Assembly (NCBI GenBank): GCA_946800325.1
Contig: OX326958.1
Location: forward strand, 2,862,001-2,926,000
DNA from: Luzula sylvatica
Taxonomy: Eukaryota > Streptophyta > Magnoliopsida > Poales > Juncaceae
DNA length: 64,000 nucleotides
Direction of reading: 5' to 3'
Part shown: in pieces, positions 54,415 to 64,000 of the stretch
How positions within the stretch are numbered: the first letter of the stretch is position 1
How the letters are laid out: every line of letters starts with the position of its first letter
Translations under genes and position numbers: made by a program
Notes under the pieces: model-generated
What the model saw: only the letters and a program-made list of their open reading frames with translations
Told to the model about the DNA's origin: nothing
Database searches by the model: none

Positions 54415-55110
54415 TATGTGTAAAAGGCCAACTATTACAAAATAACCATTAAAATTGTAGAAATTGGGAAAAAACATATTGGTCATTAAATCAGTCAAAT
54501 TTGAATTTTATTTTATGATACTTTATATGAGGAACATCAACTTCCGAACATAGAGAAAATAAAAATGCAGAAAATTACCAAAACCCCCCTATTAAAAGTT
54601 GAAAATTCGAAAATAACCTTCATAATTGTTGTAATCTGAGAAAATAAATTCACATTAATATAGTTCTAGAAAAACAAAATGTTTAAACTTTATAAAAAAA
54701 ACTAAAATTTATGAAATTAGAGAGACCATAAACCCCTATAAAAAGATGGAAACTGGAACATAATCCCTCATATTCTCGTGATTTTAGAAAGAAAAAAAAG
54801 TAGTGATTAAAAGCTTAAAACAGTTAGATTCGAAAAAATGTTTTAGACACCATAAAAATTTGTTCGGCATTACTTAAAATGCAAAAACTAAAAAACTCAG
54901 AAAATTTCCAGAAACCACAATAAAAAGCTAAAAATTACAAAATAACCCTTAAGCTTGTTGTATTTTAAAAGAAACCAAATATTTGTGATTGAATTAGTGC
55001 AATCAGGAAAAGAAATATTTTACACTTCATAAGAAGTATACGAAATAGTCCCCATAAAAAGCTGCAAATTACAGAATGGCCGGCTGTTATATGAATTACA
55101 AAAAACAAAT
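54415..55110. repeat. Diverged tandem repeat, ~135-180 bp period
   Basis: About five units share CCCCATAAAAAGCTGAAAATT, ACAAAATAACC, TTGTTGTAATTTTAGAAA and AATGTTTTAGAC, at about 54424, 54594, 54739, 54920 and 55054. It lies between the Helitron-like end and the promoter-like block and may be part of the same element. Confidence 0.65.
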
Positions 55111-55734
55111 GCATATGACTAACAAATATGTGTTTCTCTGGAACGAAGAAATTAATTATTCAAATTTGGATCCAAACGGCACATAAGAATGTAACTGAAA
55201 GAATTCTACCTGCAATTAGAACTAAAATCGAAGAAACCTTCGGTTTATCTTCGCTATGCACTTGGTGAGCTTCGAAAGGTTGATGCTTTTCTTCTAATTT
55301 TGAACAGAACTGAAAATCAGCAAACAACAAATTATTAAATTAAAACTTCAATAATTAAGGGTGGTCAGAGCTGAAGGCGAAATTTCAATTAAGTAATGTC
55401 AAAAAGTTGAATCAACGTTATTATTCATGAAATTGATTAATTTCAGTTACACAATTTCAGTTGAATAGTTCTCTTCCAAGCTGTTGTACAACTGCCGCTG
55501 AACGTACAATCATCCATACAAAATCAAACAATCAATTGATATATTCTAAACCATGAAATTGGGCTCAAATTTACCTGTAAACAAATTAGTCCAAAATAAT
55601 CGCTGAAGAAAGCACATTTCACCAATCATAGTAACTGTAAGAGAAAGAAGTAAATTCAGACAAAATTAGAGAAATAAAATTCTTCAGAAATTTACCTGTC
55701 TATATGGCTATTTCGCAATTCCTGTTTTGCAGGA

Positions 55735-55875
55735 GAAATCAGTCCTTAGTCGCGTAGAAATTGGTCCTCACTTGCCCAGAAATCACTCCTTACTTTCCCA
55801 GAAATCGCCTAGAAATCGTCCAGAAATCACCTAGAAATCGCTCCTTAATCACTCCTTAATCGCTCCTCTGAATCT
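55735..55875. repeat. Short minisatellite, CTAGAAATCG / CTCCTTAATCG units
   Basis: Units of 10-13 bp such as CCTAGAAATCGC and CTCCTTAATC repeat irregularly. Sequence from 55111 to 55735 shows no gene. Confidence 0.7.
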
Positions 55876-56289
55876 GGAAACAGTGCAGCAGCACTATTTG
55901 CTCCTTACTCGCCTAGAAAACTCCCTCGCTCGCTCAAAAATGGCCTGATCCTTCCTCTCGTTCGCGCGTAGATTTCCCTCTTGGGTTTTGTCAGCAAGTT
56001 GTTTTCTTCTCTTCCTTCTCTCTCTGTCTTAATCCGGTTGCGATGGTTTTTGCCCACTCACGCGATACGCATCAAGCTACAGTTACAACAAACCAGAAAA
56101 GAAATAAACAAATCTAATTCAGCCAGCAATTTCAGCAAAAACATCACCCAATAAAATCTAGAAACGAAATTGGCAAAGGAACTGCAAAACGACCTGCAAA
56201 CTGCACTAAATCATGCACAGATCGAAGACGAATCAAACAAAAACGAACAACACAACAAACCTACAGAAAAAATCGAAGCAAAAAAACGA

Positions 56290-56560
56290 TTACCTTCACC
56301 CGAGCCGAAAACCGCGCGAACCCTAGAAATCTCCGTGCTCTTTGGACGCGAAAACCCCAGGAATCCCCGTTCTCGTTGGGCCGGCAGAGAAATCTGCTTG
56401 CTCGTCGCGCAGAAAAAACCCTAGAAATCGCTTCTTCTATCGCCACGGAGAGAGCTTGTCTAGAGGAACAAAATAAAGTGAGGAGAGAGAAAGAAATAGC
56501 ATTTTATAGATGGCAGAATCTCATGGACTTGGTCTATCATGGGCCATGCAAGGGAATAAT
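56290..56560 (-). promoter_or_regulatory. Promoter and 5'-exon-like block (minus strand)
   Basis: On the minus strand, a TATA-like CTATAAAATGC (near 56500) precedes a CT-rich leader. Two CTAGGGTTT motifs (the telo-box-related word common in plant translation genes) follow, then a donor-like GTGAAG|GTAAT at 56294/56293. No ATG opens the frame, so it may be a captured non-coding first exon. It lies inside the possible Helitron. Confidence 0.35.
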
Positions 56561-56640
56561 TAAGGTGCACAAACACCGAGCATAGACAGAGATGAACGGC
56601 TGCGATGAGCAGCGAAAATTTACAGCTTAATCAACGGCTA

Positions 56641-56954
56641 TAGAGTTTGATCTTCTCCAGTAGGATATACTCTTCTTCTCCATTTCAATATGTACTACTC
56701 TTCTCCGGTAAAAATCATCGTCAGCATAAGCTGAGGCCATAACGAAATTTTCGTGTAATTTTTTTTTTTCTAAAGATAGGAGAGATGAAAATGGATGATG
56801 CAAGCTCGATGGTTCCAAGCAATGTATCCAAAGAAACCTACCTCTATTTTCTTTCCCTCTTTTCTCATTGCTCGATTGCCAAGAGAATTCTATCACGCCA
56901 TTTACGGCCTTTCCATTCTGAAGATTTGTGCAATCCAGTTCTTCGATTGAACTC
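56641..56954 (+). other. Leader exon of the PP2A-A gene, with a 56-codon frame
   Basis: A 5'-leader-like sequence ends at the donor CTC|GTAAGC (56955). From ATG at 56785 (or 56791) an open frame of 56 codons plus two bases runs to the donor. If spliced to the acceptor ATATGCAG ending at 57213, it stays in frame through 13 more codons into the normal PP2A start at 57254. Whether it is translated or is a leader with an upstream ORF is not known. A copy lies at 49796-50104. Confidence 0.5.
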
Positions 56955-57253
56955 GTAAGCCCTATTATACCTCTAGATTCAGGGATTTGTTATTTTTTTT
57001 TTCCAATTCTATTTGTTTTTTTGGCAGACGATTTATTCTGATCTTTTTGGGAATTTTTTTTTCTTTTTTTTCTTTCTTTGAATTATGAAATTTTTAATTT
57101 TTTTTTACCTTTTTGACAGTCCTCAAAATCCCTTTTTCGATTTCCTAAGATATTTCCTTAGTTTTCATCATTCATTCCCCGAAATAACATATTATGTTTT
57201 ATCCAATATGCAGAAATTTATTAAACACAATAAAACAAGTATCAATATACTAC

Positions 57254-59702
57254 ATGGCAATGGGACGTGAAGTACGATACCCAATAACAGTCCTAATAGA
57301 CGAGCTTAAGAATGAAGATATCCATGTTCGTTTAAACTCGATGCGTCGTCTCTCCACCATCGCCGGTGCCATCGGCGAAGATAGAACCCGTAGAGAACTC
57401 ATGCCCGTCCTCAACAATATCAATAATCACGAGGACGTCCTCCTCGCCATGGCCGAAGAACTCGGCATGTTCATCCCGTACGTGGGTGGCATCGATCATG
57501 CTCACGTGTTGTTGCCTCCTCTCGAAGCTCTCTGCACCGTTGAAAATATTTGCATCAGGGATAAGGCGGTCAAGTCTCTAGAGTTTATTTGTTCTCAAAT
57601 GAAAGATATTGATGTCGTCTCTTGGTTTGTTCCGGTCATCAAGAGATTAGCGGCTGGTGAATGGTTCACCGCACGAGTTTCTTCGTGCGGTTTGTTCAAC
57701 ATCGCGTATCCGAGTGCACCCGAGAGTTTAAAATCTGAGTTGAGGACTATTTATGGGCAGCTTTGTCAGGATAATATTCTAATGGTTAGGAAAGCCGCTG
57801 CGTCTAATCTCAGAATTTTTGCCGCCACTGTCGAGCCTTCTTATCTCAAGACCGAGATCATGTCCATTTTCGAAAATCTCGCTTTTGATGGTAATGTTTA
57901 GATTGATTTACAAAATCAATATAATATTTGCATTTATTTATAATTTGTGTTTTGGTTTTGTAGATCGAGATTGGGTGCATTTGCTTGCCGTGGCGGAATG
58001 TGATACTTTTTGGAGGTTGCTCGGGCCACAAGACCGCGTAGCCCATGTTCTTCCCGTAATAGTTAATTTTTCTCAAGATAAATCTTGGCGTGTACGCTAC
58101 AATTCTTGGCGTACTCGATATATTGTTGCTAATGAAATATTTGATATGTGTGGGACATTGGGTGTCGAGAGTCGAGACTACTAGGTAATTATTTACTATT
58201 CCTCTTTAACTTTCTTTCTCTCTCTGATGTGGTGTTGTATAATTGACAGGGTGGATTTGCTGCCAGTATATGTTAGGCTTCTCCGCGACGACGCAACGGA
58301 GGTACGAATAGCCGCAGCAGGAAAGGTTGCAATGTTTTGCCGTATCCTCGACCCTCAGCTGACCAAAGAGCACATCCTCCCTTGTGTCAAGGTATCATAT
58401 AATTTTCATAAATCAAATTTATCAAAAATACCCTTCAAGCTCTCAGATTGTTTTGTTGCCCCCACCCACAGGAATTGTCCGCGGATTGTTCGCAGCACGT
58501 GCGCTCTTCATTGGCTTCGGTTATTGTGGACATGGCTCCCGTCTTAGGCAAGGTATGAGATGATAAAAATAAATGAATATTTATTTTAATTTAATTATTT
58601 TTTAAAATTAAGTTGGTATAATAAATATGTTGTTTGTATTTCGTAGGATGCTACGATCGAGGAGCTTCTTCCAATTTTTTGCTGTTTGCTGAAGGACGAA
58701 GTCCTGAATGTTCGTTTAAATATCATCTGCAAACTCGATCAGGTCGATAAGGTTCGTATTGCAAAAAATTATCTTCTCTCTCTATCTCTTTCTCTCTATT
58801 ACTTAATGATTTTATTTTTTGTTGTTGTTAAAAAGGTAACTGGAATAGGTGTATTGTCCCAATCTCTATTACCAGCAATACTGGAGCTACCCGAAGACAG
58901 GAACTGGAGGGCCCGTCTCAAAATAATAGAATATATACCTCTTTTGGCTAGCCTGCTCGGCGCCGGATTTTTCAACCACCAGTTTTGTGATTTTTGTCTG
59001 TACGGGCTCGAAGACAAGGTCTGTGAATTTTTCAAATTTCTTGTAAAATAAAAAATAAAAATAATAATATTTAATGTGCATGAATTTTTCAGGTGTATTC
59101 GATAAGAGAAGCGGCTGCAAACAATTTGAAACTTCTCGCTGAAGAGCTCGGCCCTGGGTAATGCATAATATTGTCCCTCAGGTATTTAATAATTATATTT
59201 ATTTATTTGTTTAAATTTTAATAATATTAATAATTGTTATGTGTAGGTTCTAGAGAAGATAAACAATCCAAATTATCAGTACCGCAAGACGATTCTCCAT
59301 GCGGTCTCGCTTCTGGCCCCTGTTATGGGTGCCGAAATCACCTGTAAATATCTTCTGCCTGTCGTCCTTACTTGTTCTAAAGACAGGTACATTTTAATTT
59401 TGTGTTTTTTATATATCTGAAATTGGTATTAATTTATTTTTAATCATCAGGGTACCGAATATAAGATTCGGCGTGGCCAAGGTTTTGCAGGCTTTCATTC
59501 CCATCCTCGACCACTCTGTAAGTAAAAAGACCATTTTACCCTTGGATTACTTTTGAATTGACATTTTTGTTTGGAAAATTAGGAGCTGGAGAAGACGGTG
59601 AAACCGTGTCTAGCGGAGCTGAGCGAGGACCCAGACGTAGATGTGCGGTACTATGCGACTCAGGCACAACAGGCTTGCAATCAAGTCACGATGTCTAGTT
59701 AA
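57254..59702 (+). pseudogene. PP2AA: PP2A 65-kDa scaffold (A) subunit, frame disrupted
   Basis: Homologue of the HEAT-repeat scaffold that bridges PP2A catalytic and B subunits (RCN1/PP2AA family, about 590 aa). Exons: 57254-57890, 57964-58184, 58250-58391, 58472-58552, 58647-58751, 58836-59018, 59093-59181, 59247-59386, 59451-59517, 59583-59702. Family signatures: PITVLIDELKNEDI, LAMAEELGMFIPYVGG, RLAAGEWFTARVS, VIVNFSQDKSWRVRY, VRIAAAGKV, IIEYIPLLASLLG and LSEDPDVDVRY; it ends TMSS. Two lesions break the frame. A 7-bp tandem duplication (58164-58170/58171-58177) leads to TAG at 58182-58184. A 4-bp deletion near 59156 gives TAA at 59159-59161. A 21-bp in-frame duplication (58101-58121) adds seven residues. 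All splice sites remain canonical, and the downstream exons are well conserved, so decay is recent; sequencing error is the main alternative. A truncated protein of about 285 aa (first HEAT repeats) could still be made. Confidence 0.85.
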
Positions 59703-59921
59703 AATTATATTCCTTGCATTTGTATTTTGTTTGGAATTTCTTAATTTTTTCTTTGCGGAGATATACTACTGAGTTGATTGTGGTATTTTTTTGTTTGTTT
59801 TTGAATGATTGTGCTATTTTTTTTATTACTTTTATTTAGAGCATGTGTGTTGATCATAAGGGAAAATTCTAATAACTAGGGTTTTGTGTGTTCAATAAAT
59901 TGTGTGCCTAATTTATATTTA
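59703..59921 (+). other. 3' flank of the PP2A-A gene
   Basis: T-rich sequence typical of a 3' UTR. No other feature before the Helitron-like end. Confidence 0.5.
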
Positions 59922-59947
59922 CTAGTGGAATACCAGCGACTTCGCTG
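59922..59947 (-). mobile_element. Helitron-like 3' terminus
   Basis: On the minus strand a hairpin CAGCGA-AG-TCGCTG is followed about eight bases later by CTAG and T. The hairpin plus CTAG arrangement is the Helitron 3' end. The element would extend rightwards from here, and its other end was not found. Confidence 0.5.
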
Positions 59948-60160
59948 CGGGTTTTTTAATTGTTTCCACACTTGTAATAGTTTTATCGATACATGTCTTT
60001 AATATAATAATATTTGATTAAATATATATAATTATTTCAATCATTTTTTAAATGAAGTAATGATTGTTTGTTTTATAAGTGATTTACTTTCACCTAACAA
60101 TAAAAAACCGAATAACTCTATTTATTAACTTTATTTCCTTGCAAGTACATTACTTGATTG

Positions 60161-60220
<60 letters not shown>
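60161..60220. repeat. (TA)n microsatellite
   Basis: About 30 TA units immediately left of a palindromic MITE. Confidence 0.95.
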
Positions 60221-60223
<3 letters not shown>

Positions 60224-60428
60224 GAGGCTAAACTACTTAATTAAGTACCAACATTTTCGTACTTAATGTTTTTTTTACCATTGAATTTGCATTGAGATTT
60301 GTGTTTTTTCATGATGATCATGAAAATTTGTACACATCATTAAATGCACAAATCTCAATACAAATCCAATAGTAAAAAAACATTAAGTACCAAAATGTTG
60401 GTACTTAATTAAGTAGTTTAGCCTCCCT
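60221..60428. mobile_element. Palindromic MITE, 208 bp
   Basis: The two halves are near-perfect inverted repeats of about 85 bp: AGGGAGGCTAAACTACTTAA at the left mirrors TTAAGTAGTTTAGCCTCCCT at the right, continuing through AGTACCAACATTTT, TTAATGTTTTTTTTACCA and GAGATTTGTG. TA-rich flanks make a TA target duplication possible. The GCCTCCCT terminus and TA target resemble Stowaway/Tc1-mariner MITEs. The transcript could fold into one long hairpin. Confidence 0.85.
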
Positions 60429-60764
60429 CTATTATATATATATTAAAAATATATAATTCAAATATATATAGGAACATATAATTCAAGATATAAAATAGAG
60501 TATATTCTCTTAAAGCACTATAATTCAATAATAAAGATACTATATTATTTGGCGCCATGTAGATAAGGGAGCTGGACCGTAACAACAAGAATAATACACC
60601 CTTTATCCATTATGTATACTACCTTAAAAAAAACTATCCATACAAATATTACAACCAAAAATAAACACATAAACACCATATTTACATAAAACAAACTTTC
60701 TCTAATTTTTTGCAACTAAACATTCCAAACCAAATCTTAAAAACCCAAACTAAATCCACGAAAC
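60429..60764. other. AT-rich spacer
   Basis: No gene or mobile-element end recognised. It may include the 3' UTR of the unidentified exon to the right. Confidence 0.4.
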
Positions 60765-61208
60765 TCAATACAATCGTTCTTTCCCTTTTTTCTTTTTCGC
60801 CACGGTTTTCTTAATATAAAAAATCCACCCCCAAACCAAAGAAACGGTGCGCCACCCAACTTTGTAACCTTTCGTGTGGCTCATTTCCAAAGGAGACTCC
60901 AAAAAACCCCTCAAAGCCGCCCCTAAATCCGAAGTATCCACCAAAAAATTCGAGTCCATGTACGGCAAGGGCAAACAATTCGCATCGTAATATGCGTTGC
61001 TCGTACACTCGTCGAGCAAAGAAGTTTCTCTCATTCCTCCTCTGAGGGTAAAAATGTCCGGCGAATGAATCGGACCGAATCTATTAAATTGATTCGTCAA
61101 ATTGACGAATGGATCATCGTTTTCCCTTCCTATTAGATTCACGTTGTTAAACGTCTCCACTTTGTCCCAATTTTTATACGCTATTTCGGCATTCGCATGC
61201 GCTTCCGC
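60765..61208 (-). CDS. Unidentified gene, terminal exon only
   Basis: I do not recognise this protein. A 147-codon open stretch on the minus strand starts at a good splice acceptor (TTTTTATTCAG, exon from 61208) in frame, beginning AEAHANAEIAYKNWDKVETF and ending at TAA with a lysine-rich tail. Non-repetitive composition, a clean frame, GC content higher than its flanks and the acceptor argue for a real coding exon. Segments such as NQFNRFGPIHSPDIFTLRGG and SLLDECTSNAYYDANCLPLP look like conserved protein. A hydrophobic stretch near the end (VSLVWGWIFYI) is followed by KKTVAKKKKGK. Upstream exons are not found: a foldback MITE and a copia fragment lie on that side. The gene is probably truncated, or its intron contains these insertions. 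Confidence 0.5.
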   Translation of the reverse strand, partial: AEAHANAEIAYKNWDKVETFNNVNLIGRENDDPFVNLTNQFNRFGPIHSPDIFTLRGGMRETSLLDECTSNAYYDANCLPLPYMDSNFLVDTSDLGAALRGFLESPLEMSHTKGYKVGWRTVSLVWGWIFYIKKTVAKKKKGKERLY

Positions 61209-61283
61209 CTGAATAAAAATTCAATTTTTATATTCGATGGAATTTAAAATTTTAAATGAAAAAAAATGGTTATAAAATAGAAA

Positions 61284-61640
61284 TTACATTTTTACCCTAC
61301 TTAAAATAAAAATATCATATTTACCTTTCCATAAATCTAAAATATCATATTTACACTTCTAAAAACCCAAAATGTCATATTAACCCTTTTAAAAATCATA
61401 TTTAACCTTTCATAAATCTACAAAGGGTAAATATGATATTTTTATTTTTAAAAGGGTAAATATGATATTTGGGTTTTTAGAAGGGTAAAATACTAATTGT
61501 AAATGTTGACCGTTAGGTTTAACGGAGATATTGGATGGTTCTAATTTTTGTGTAAGAATGATATTTTAGATTTATGAAACGGTAAGTATGATATTTAATT
61601 TTGAGAAGGGTAAATATGTAATTTCAAGTTTAAAAAGGGT
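61284..61640. mobile_element. Foldback MITE with long inverted arms
   Basis: The left arm (GAAATTACATTTTTACCCT, AAATATCATATTTACC, ATAAATCTAAAATATCAT) is mirrored by the right arm (ATGATATTTTAGATTTAT, GGTAAATATGTAATTTC). A second, inner palindrome is centred near 61415. The element has tandem ...GGTAAATATGATATTT units in both orientations and no coding capacity. Confidence 0.7.
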
Positions 61641-61654
61641 AAATATGTAAATCC

Positions 61655-61913
61655 CCCGAAAAAAAATGTACATATTGTTTTTCCGCGAGGCTCTCAATAG
61701 GGAGAAAAACTCCTTGTTCAGAAATAACTCCTTTGATTTCTCCAACAACATTGAACACCAACAACATTGAACACGAGGCCGCTTCTGATTGGTCCGTTTA
61801 TTCGGTACACGTGGACCAGGTCCGTGAGAACACAAGTACGAGCATGGTCCGCCACGACCTCCCACATCTTAGTAGACATGCCGTTTCCCAATATCTATAT
61901 TTACTTTACAAAG
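61655..61913 (-). other. Spacer with a 53-codon frame of unknown meaning
   Basis: A minus-strand ATG frame from 61880 (MSTKMWEVVADHARTCVLTD start) runs about 53 codons to TGA. It lies exactly beside the copia breakpoint. Nothing known matches. It could be a short exon of the unidentified gene or chance. Confidence 0.25.
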
Positions 61914-63641
61914 TTAATATTCATTACCCATTATACCACAATCTCGAAGATAGTCCTCAAACTCATAGCTCAAGTATTCGCCACCTCGATCCGATCGAAT
62001 GGCTTTTACTTTCTTGCCCAGTTGAAGTTCTACTTCGTGTTGAAACTCTTTGAATTTCTCAAAAGTTTCACTTTTTGTGACGCATTAAGTATAGATAACC
62101 ATATCTACTATAATCGTCAGTAAAAGTCACAAAATAGCGATACCCATTTCTAGCCTCGACCCTCATCGGTCCACATACATCGGAATGTATGAGGGCCAAC
62201 ATATCTTTCGATCTTTCTCCTTTCTTGGAGAAAGGTGTCTTTGTCATCTTACCCATCAAACAAGATTCGTAATTTTCTATTGACTCTAAGTCAAAAGAAT
62301 CTAGCACTCCATCCTTTTGGAGTCTAGCAATGCGTTTCTCGTTTATGTGTCCGAGACGACAATGCCATGAGTATGTTTCATTAGTTTGAGTAGTATTTAT
62401 GTTATAAATGGACTGATTATTGTTATTATTTTCTAAATCCAAGACATATAGACCATTTTCAACTAGAACATTACTAAAGAAATGTCATTCTTGCGAATAA
62501 AACAATCATTAGTACCAATAACTAATTCATATCCATCCGCAATAAGTCTCGAAACAAAAATAATACTCCTACTCAAAGTAGGTACATAAGAACAATTATC
62601 CAAAACTAAAATAAGTCCATTTGGCAAAGTTAAATCATACGTCCCTTCGGCTAATGCTGCTACTCGAGCTCCATTCCCGACGCGTAAATCAACTTCGCCA
62701 CGAATCAACGATCTTCTACTTCTTAGGCCCTGCATATTATTACAAATATGAGTCCCACATCCAGTGTCCAACACCCATGATGATGAAGTAAAGAAATAAG
62801 ATTCGATAACGAAAATACCTGATGCTGGTGTGTCCAAGGAAGCGGTCTTTTGCTTGCTCTCCCTCAGGAAGATCTCGCAATCACGCTTCCAATGGCCCTC
62901 CTTGAGGCAGTGGAAACACTTCTTGTCATCCTTGGCTTTCTTGCCCACAGGCTTAGGCGCAACCTTGTTGCCCTTTGCCTTCCTCTTCTTGTTTTTGTTC
63001 CCATTGCTTGGACTCTTCCCTTCAACCACCAATACTTCCGAAGTCCTAGACTTCATGTACCGCGGTTTCATGTCACCTTCGAATGTTCTGAGCATTCCGA
63101 AAAGCTGGGGAATGGTCCTTTTCATGTCTGACATGTGGAAATGCAAAATGAACGAATCAAAACTCGGTGGCAGTGACAACATGATCAAATCAGTTTGTAA
63201 CTCCACCTCGAAATATCCTTTCATCTTGAGAAGGTGCGAGCTAACGGGCGTACCCTCTTGCATCTTGCATTGCGTCACATTGCCAAGAGCTTGATACTTC
63301 TCCACCCTTGCTTGACCCTAAAACATCTCCCTGAGTTGTTTCATAATCTCGTATGCATCCTGTTTCTCAAACTGGATTTGATATTCAGGAGTCATAGTAG
63401 CCAACATGAGGCATGTGACATCATTCGAACTTTCCATAATGGTCGTATGTTCGAATACATCATCCTCAGTTCCGTCATCACCTGTCACAGGAGGGAGAGG
63501 CGTCTCCAAGACATGTGCCTTTCCTTCCTGTTTCAGAACGAATCCCAGATTCCTCTGCCAGTCGAGAAAGTTCTTTCCGTTCATTCATTCCCTTTCCAAA
63601 ATGGAACGCAAACTAAAGCGGTTACTAGTTGGTAAAGCCAT
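61914..63641 (-). pseudogene. Ty1/copia gag-protease-integrase fragment, decayed
   Basis: Minus-strand copia-type polyprotein from ATG at 63641. Gag (RSILERE, KNFLDWQRNLGFVLKQEGK, CLMLATMTPEYQIQFE), a zinc knuckle CFHCLKEGHWKRDC (CX2CX4HX4C), the aspartic protease (WVLDTGCGTHIC), the GAG-pre-integrase motif (CRLGHINEKRIARL) and the integrase start (HSDVCGPM, FTDDYSRYGYLYLM) are visible. Lesions: an in-frame TGA near 63585, an in-frame TAG near 63318, a deletion inside gag, a frameshift near 62480 and a frameshift near 62070. After these the integrase frame continues (SDRGGEYL) and stops dead at about 61914. The reverse transcriptase and RNase H are absent. It is non-functional. Confidence 0.9.
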
Positions 63642-64000
63642 GAATTCTACAATTTTTGAAAAATAATGTAATTAATAACGTGGTCTTTCATATATTAAAA
63701 TTCATTTTAAACAACTTGAAATACCCATTATTTTATCATTTCGAATAGCCCCCACTATTGAAACGGAGATTTGATACCTTAAATCTCATAATGGACAAGA
63801 TCCCTATTTAACGTATTTCTAAGGTGACTATGGCCAACCACTCAGAAAATACGTCACATCGGGTAGGACGGTGTCCAATCATCTATAAGACGATTCTTGC
63901 TTTATTCGTGAGGTCCGGTATTGAGTCCAACTCAAAACCAGAGTGTGTGTACCTCACTCCTTGCCCCAAATCCTAGCCTAGCTAGCGAATTGGTCAAGTC
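63642..64000 (-). mobile_element. Copia leader/upstream sequence
   Basis: Non-coding sequence 5' of the copia gag start, running to the window edge. It probably includes the untranslated leader and possibly LTR. I could not identify a primer-binding site or LTR boundary with confidence. Confidence 0.35.

Noticed and set aside
56170..56446. 84-codon plus and 61-codon minus frames
   Set aside because: The minus frame has no ATG and the plus frame has no recognisable domain and overlaps leader-like, telo-box-bearing sequence. I kept the block as promoter-like instead.
62830..63294. 154-codon and 93-codon plus-strand frames
   Set aside because: They are antisense to the copia gag region, which has a zinc knuckle and protease on the minus strand.

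Overview
This is a window of plant nuclear DNA, most likely from a dicot. It is AT-rich, its genes are split by many short GT-AG introns, and the gene families (TOPLESS-type corepressor, DUF642 cell-wall protein, plant PP2A scaffold subunit) point to an angiosperm. The species cannot be read from the sequence. All gene models below were assembled by hand from splice sites and reading frame; for every intact gene the exon lengths sum to a multiple of three.

Layout. 1-10.6 kb: a 23-exon TOPLESS/TPR-like corepressor gene (+) with a 3.8 kb first intron full of repeats. 11.9-17.8 kb: a diverged tandem satellite with a monomer of about 170-180 bp. Part of it is organised as four-monomer units of about 685 bp, a hAT-like element sits inside it, and it ends at a 5'-truncated LINE with a 979-codon open frame (17.8-21.15 kb). 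24.8-33.1 kb: a complete poly(A)-binding protein gene (-, 30.2-33.1 kb) whose 3' end and downstream flank have been tandemly duplicated. The extra copy (26.9-28.8 kb) is a pseudogene split by a PIF/Harbinger-like insertion. 33.7-35.8 kb: a Gfo/Idh/MocA-family oxidoreductase gene (+), divergent from the PABP gene. 36.1-38.7 kb: a DUF642 secreted cell-wall protein gene (-), convergent with the oxidoreductase. 38.7-56.6 kb: a gene-poor stretch built from non-autonomous transposons, LTR relics and minisatellites. 56.6-59.7 kb: a PP2A A-subunit gene (+) with two frame-breaking lesions and every splice site intact. Its 5' leader exon is duplicated near 50 kb. 59.9-61.7 kb: palindromic MITEs around one unidentified exon (-). 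61.9-64 kb: a decayed Ty1/copia gag-pol fragment (-).

The genes do not form a pathway. What connects the window is genome turnover: segmental duplication of gene ends, nested mobile elements with readable target-site duplications, and satellite growth. No wholly new system was found. The strongest leads are the satellite's higher-order structure, the PABP tail duplication, and the conserved 56-codon leader frame that could splice in frame onto the PP2A scaffold sequence.
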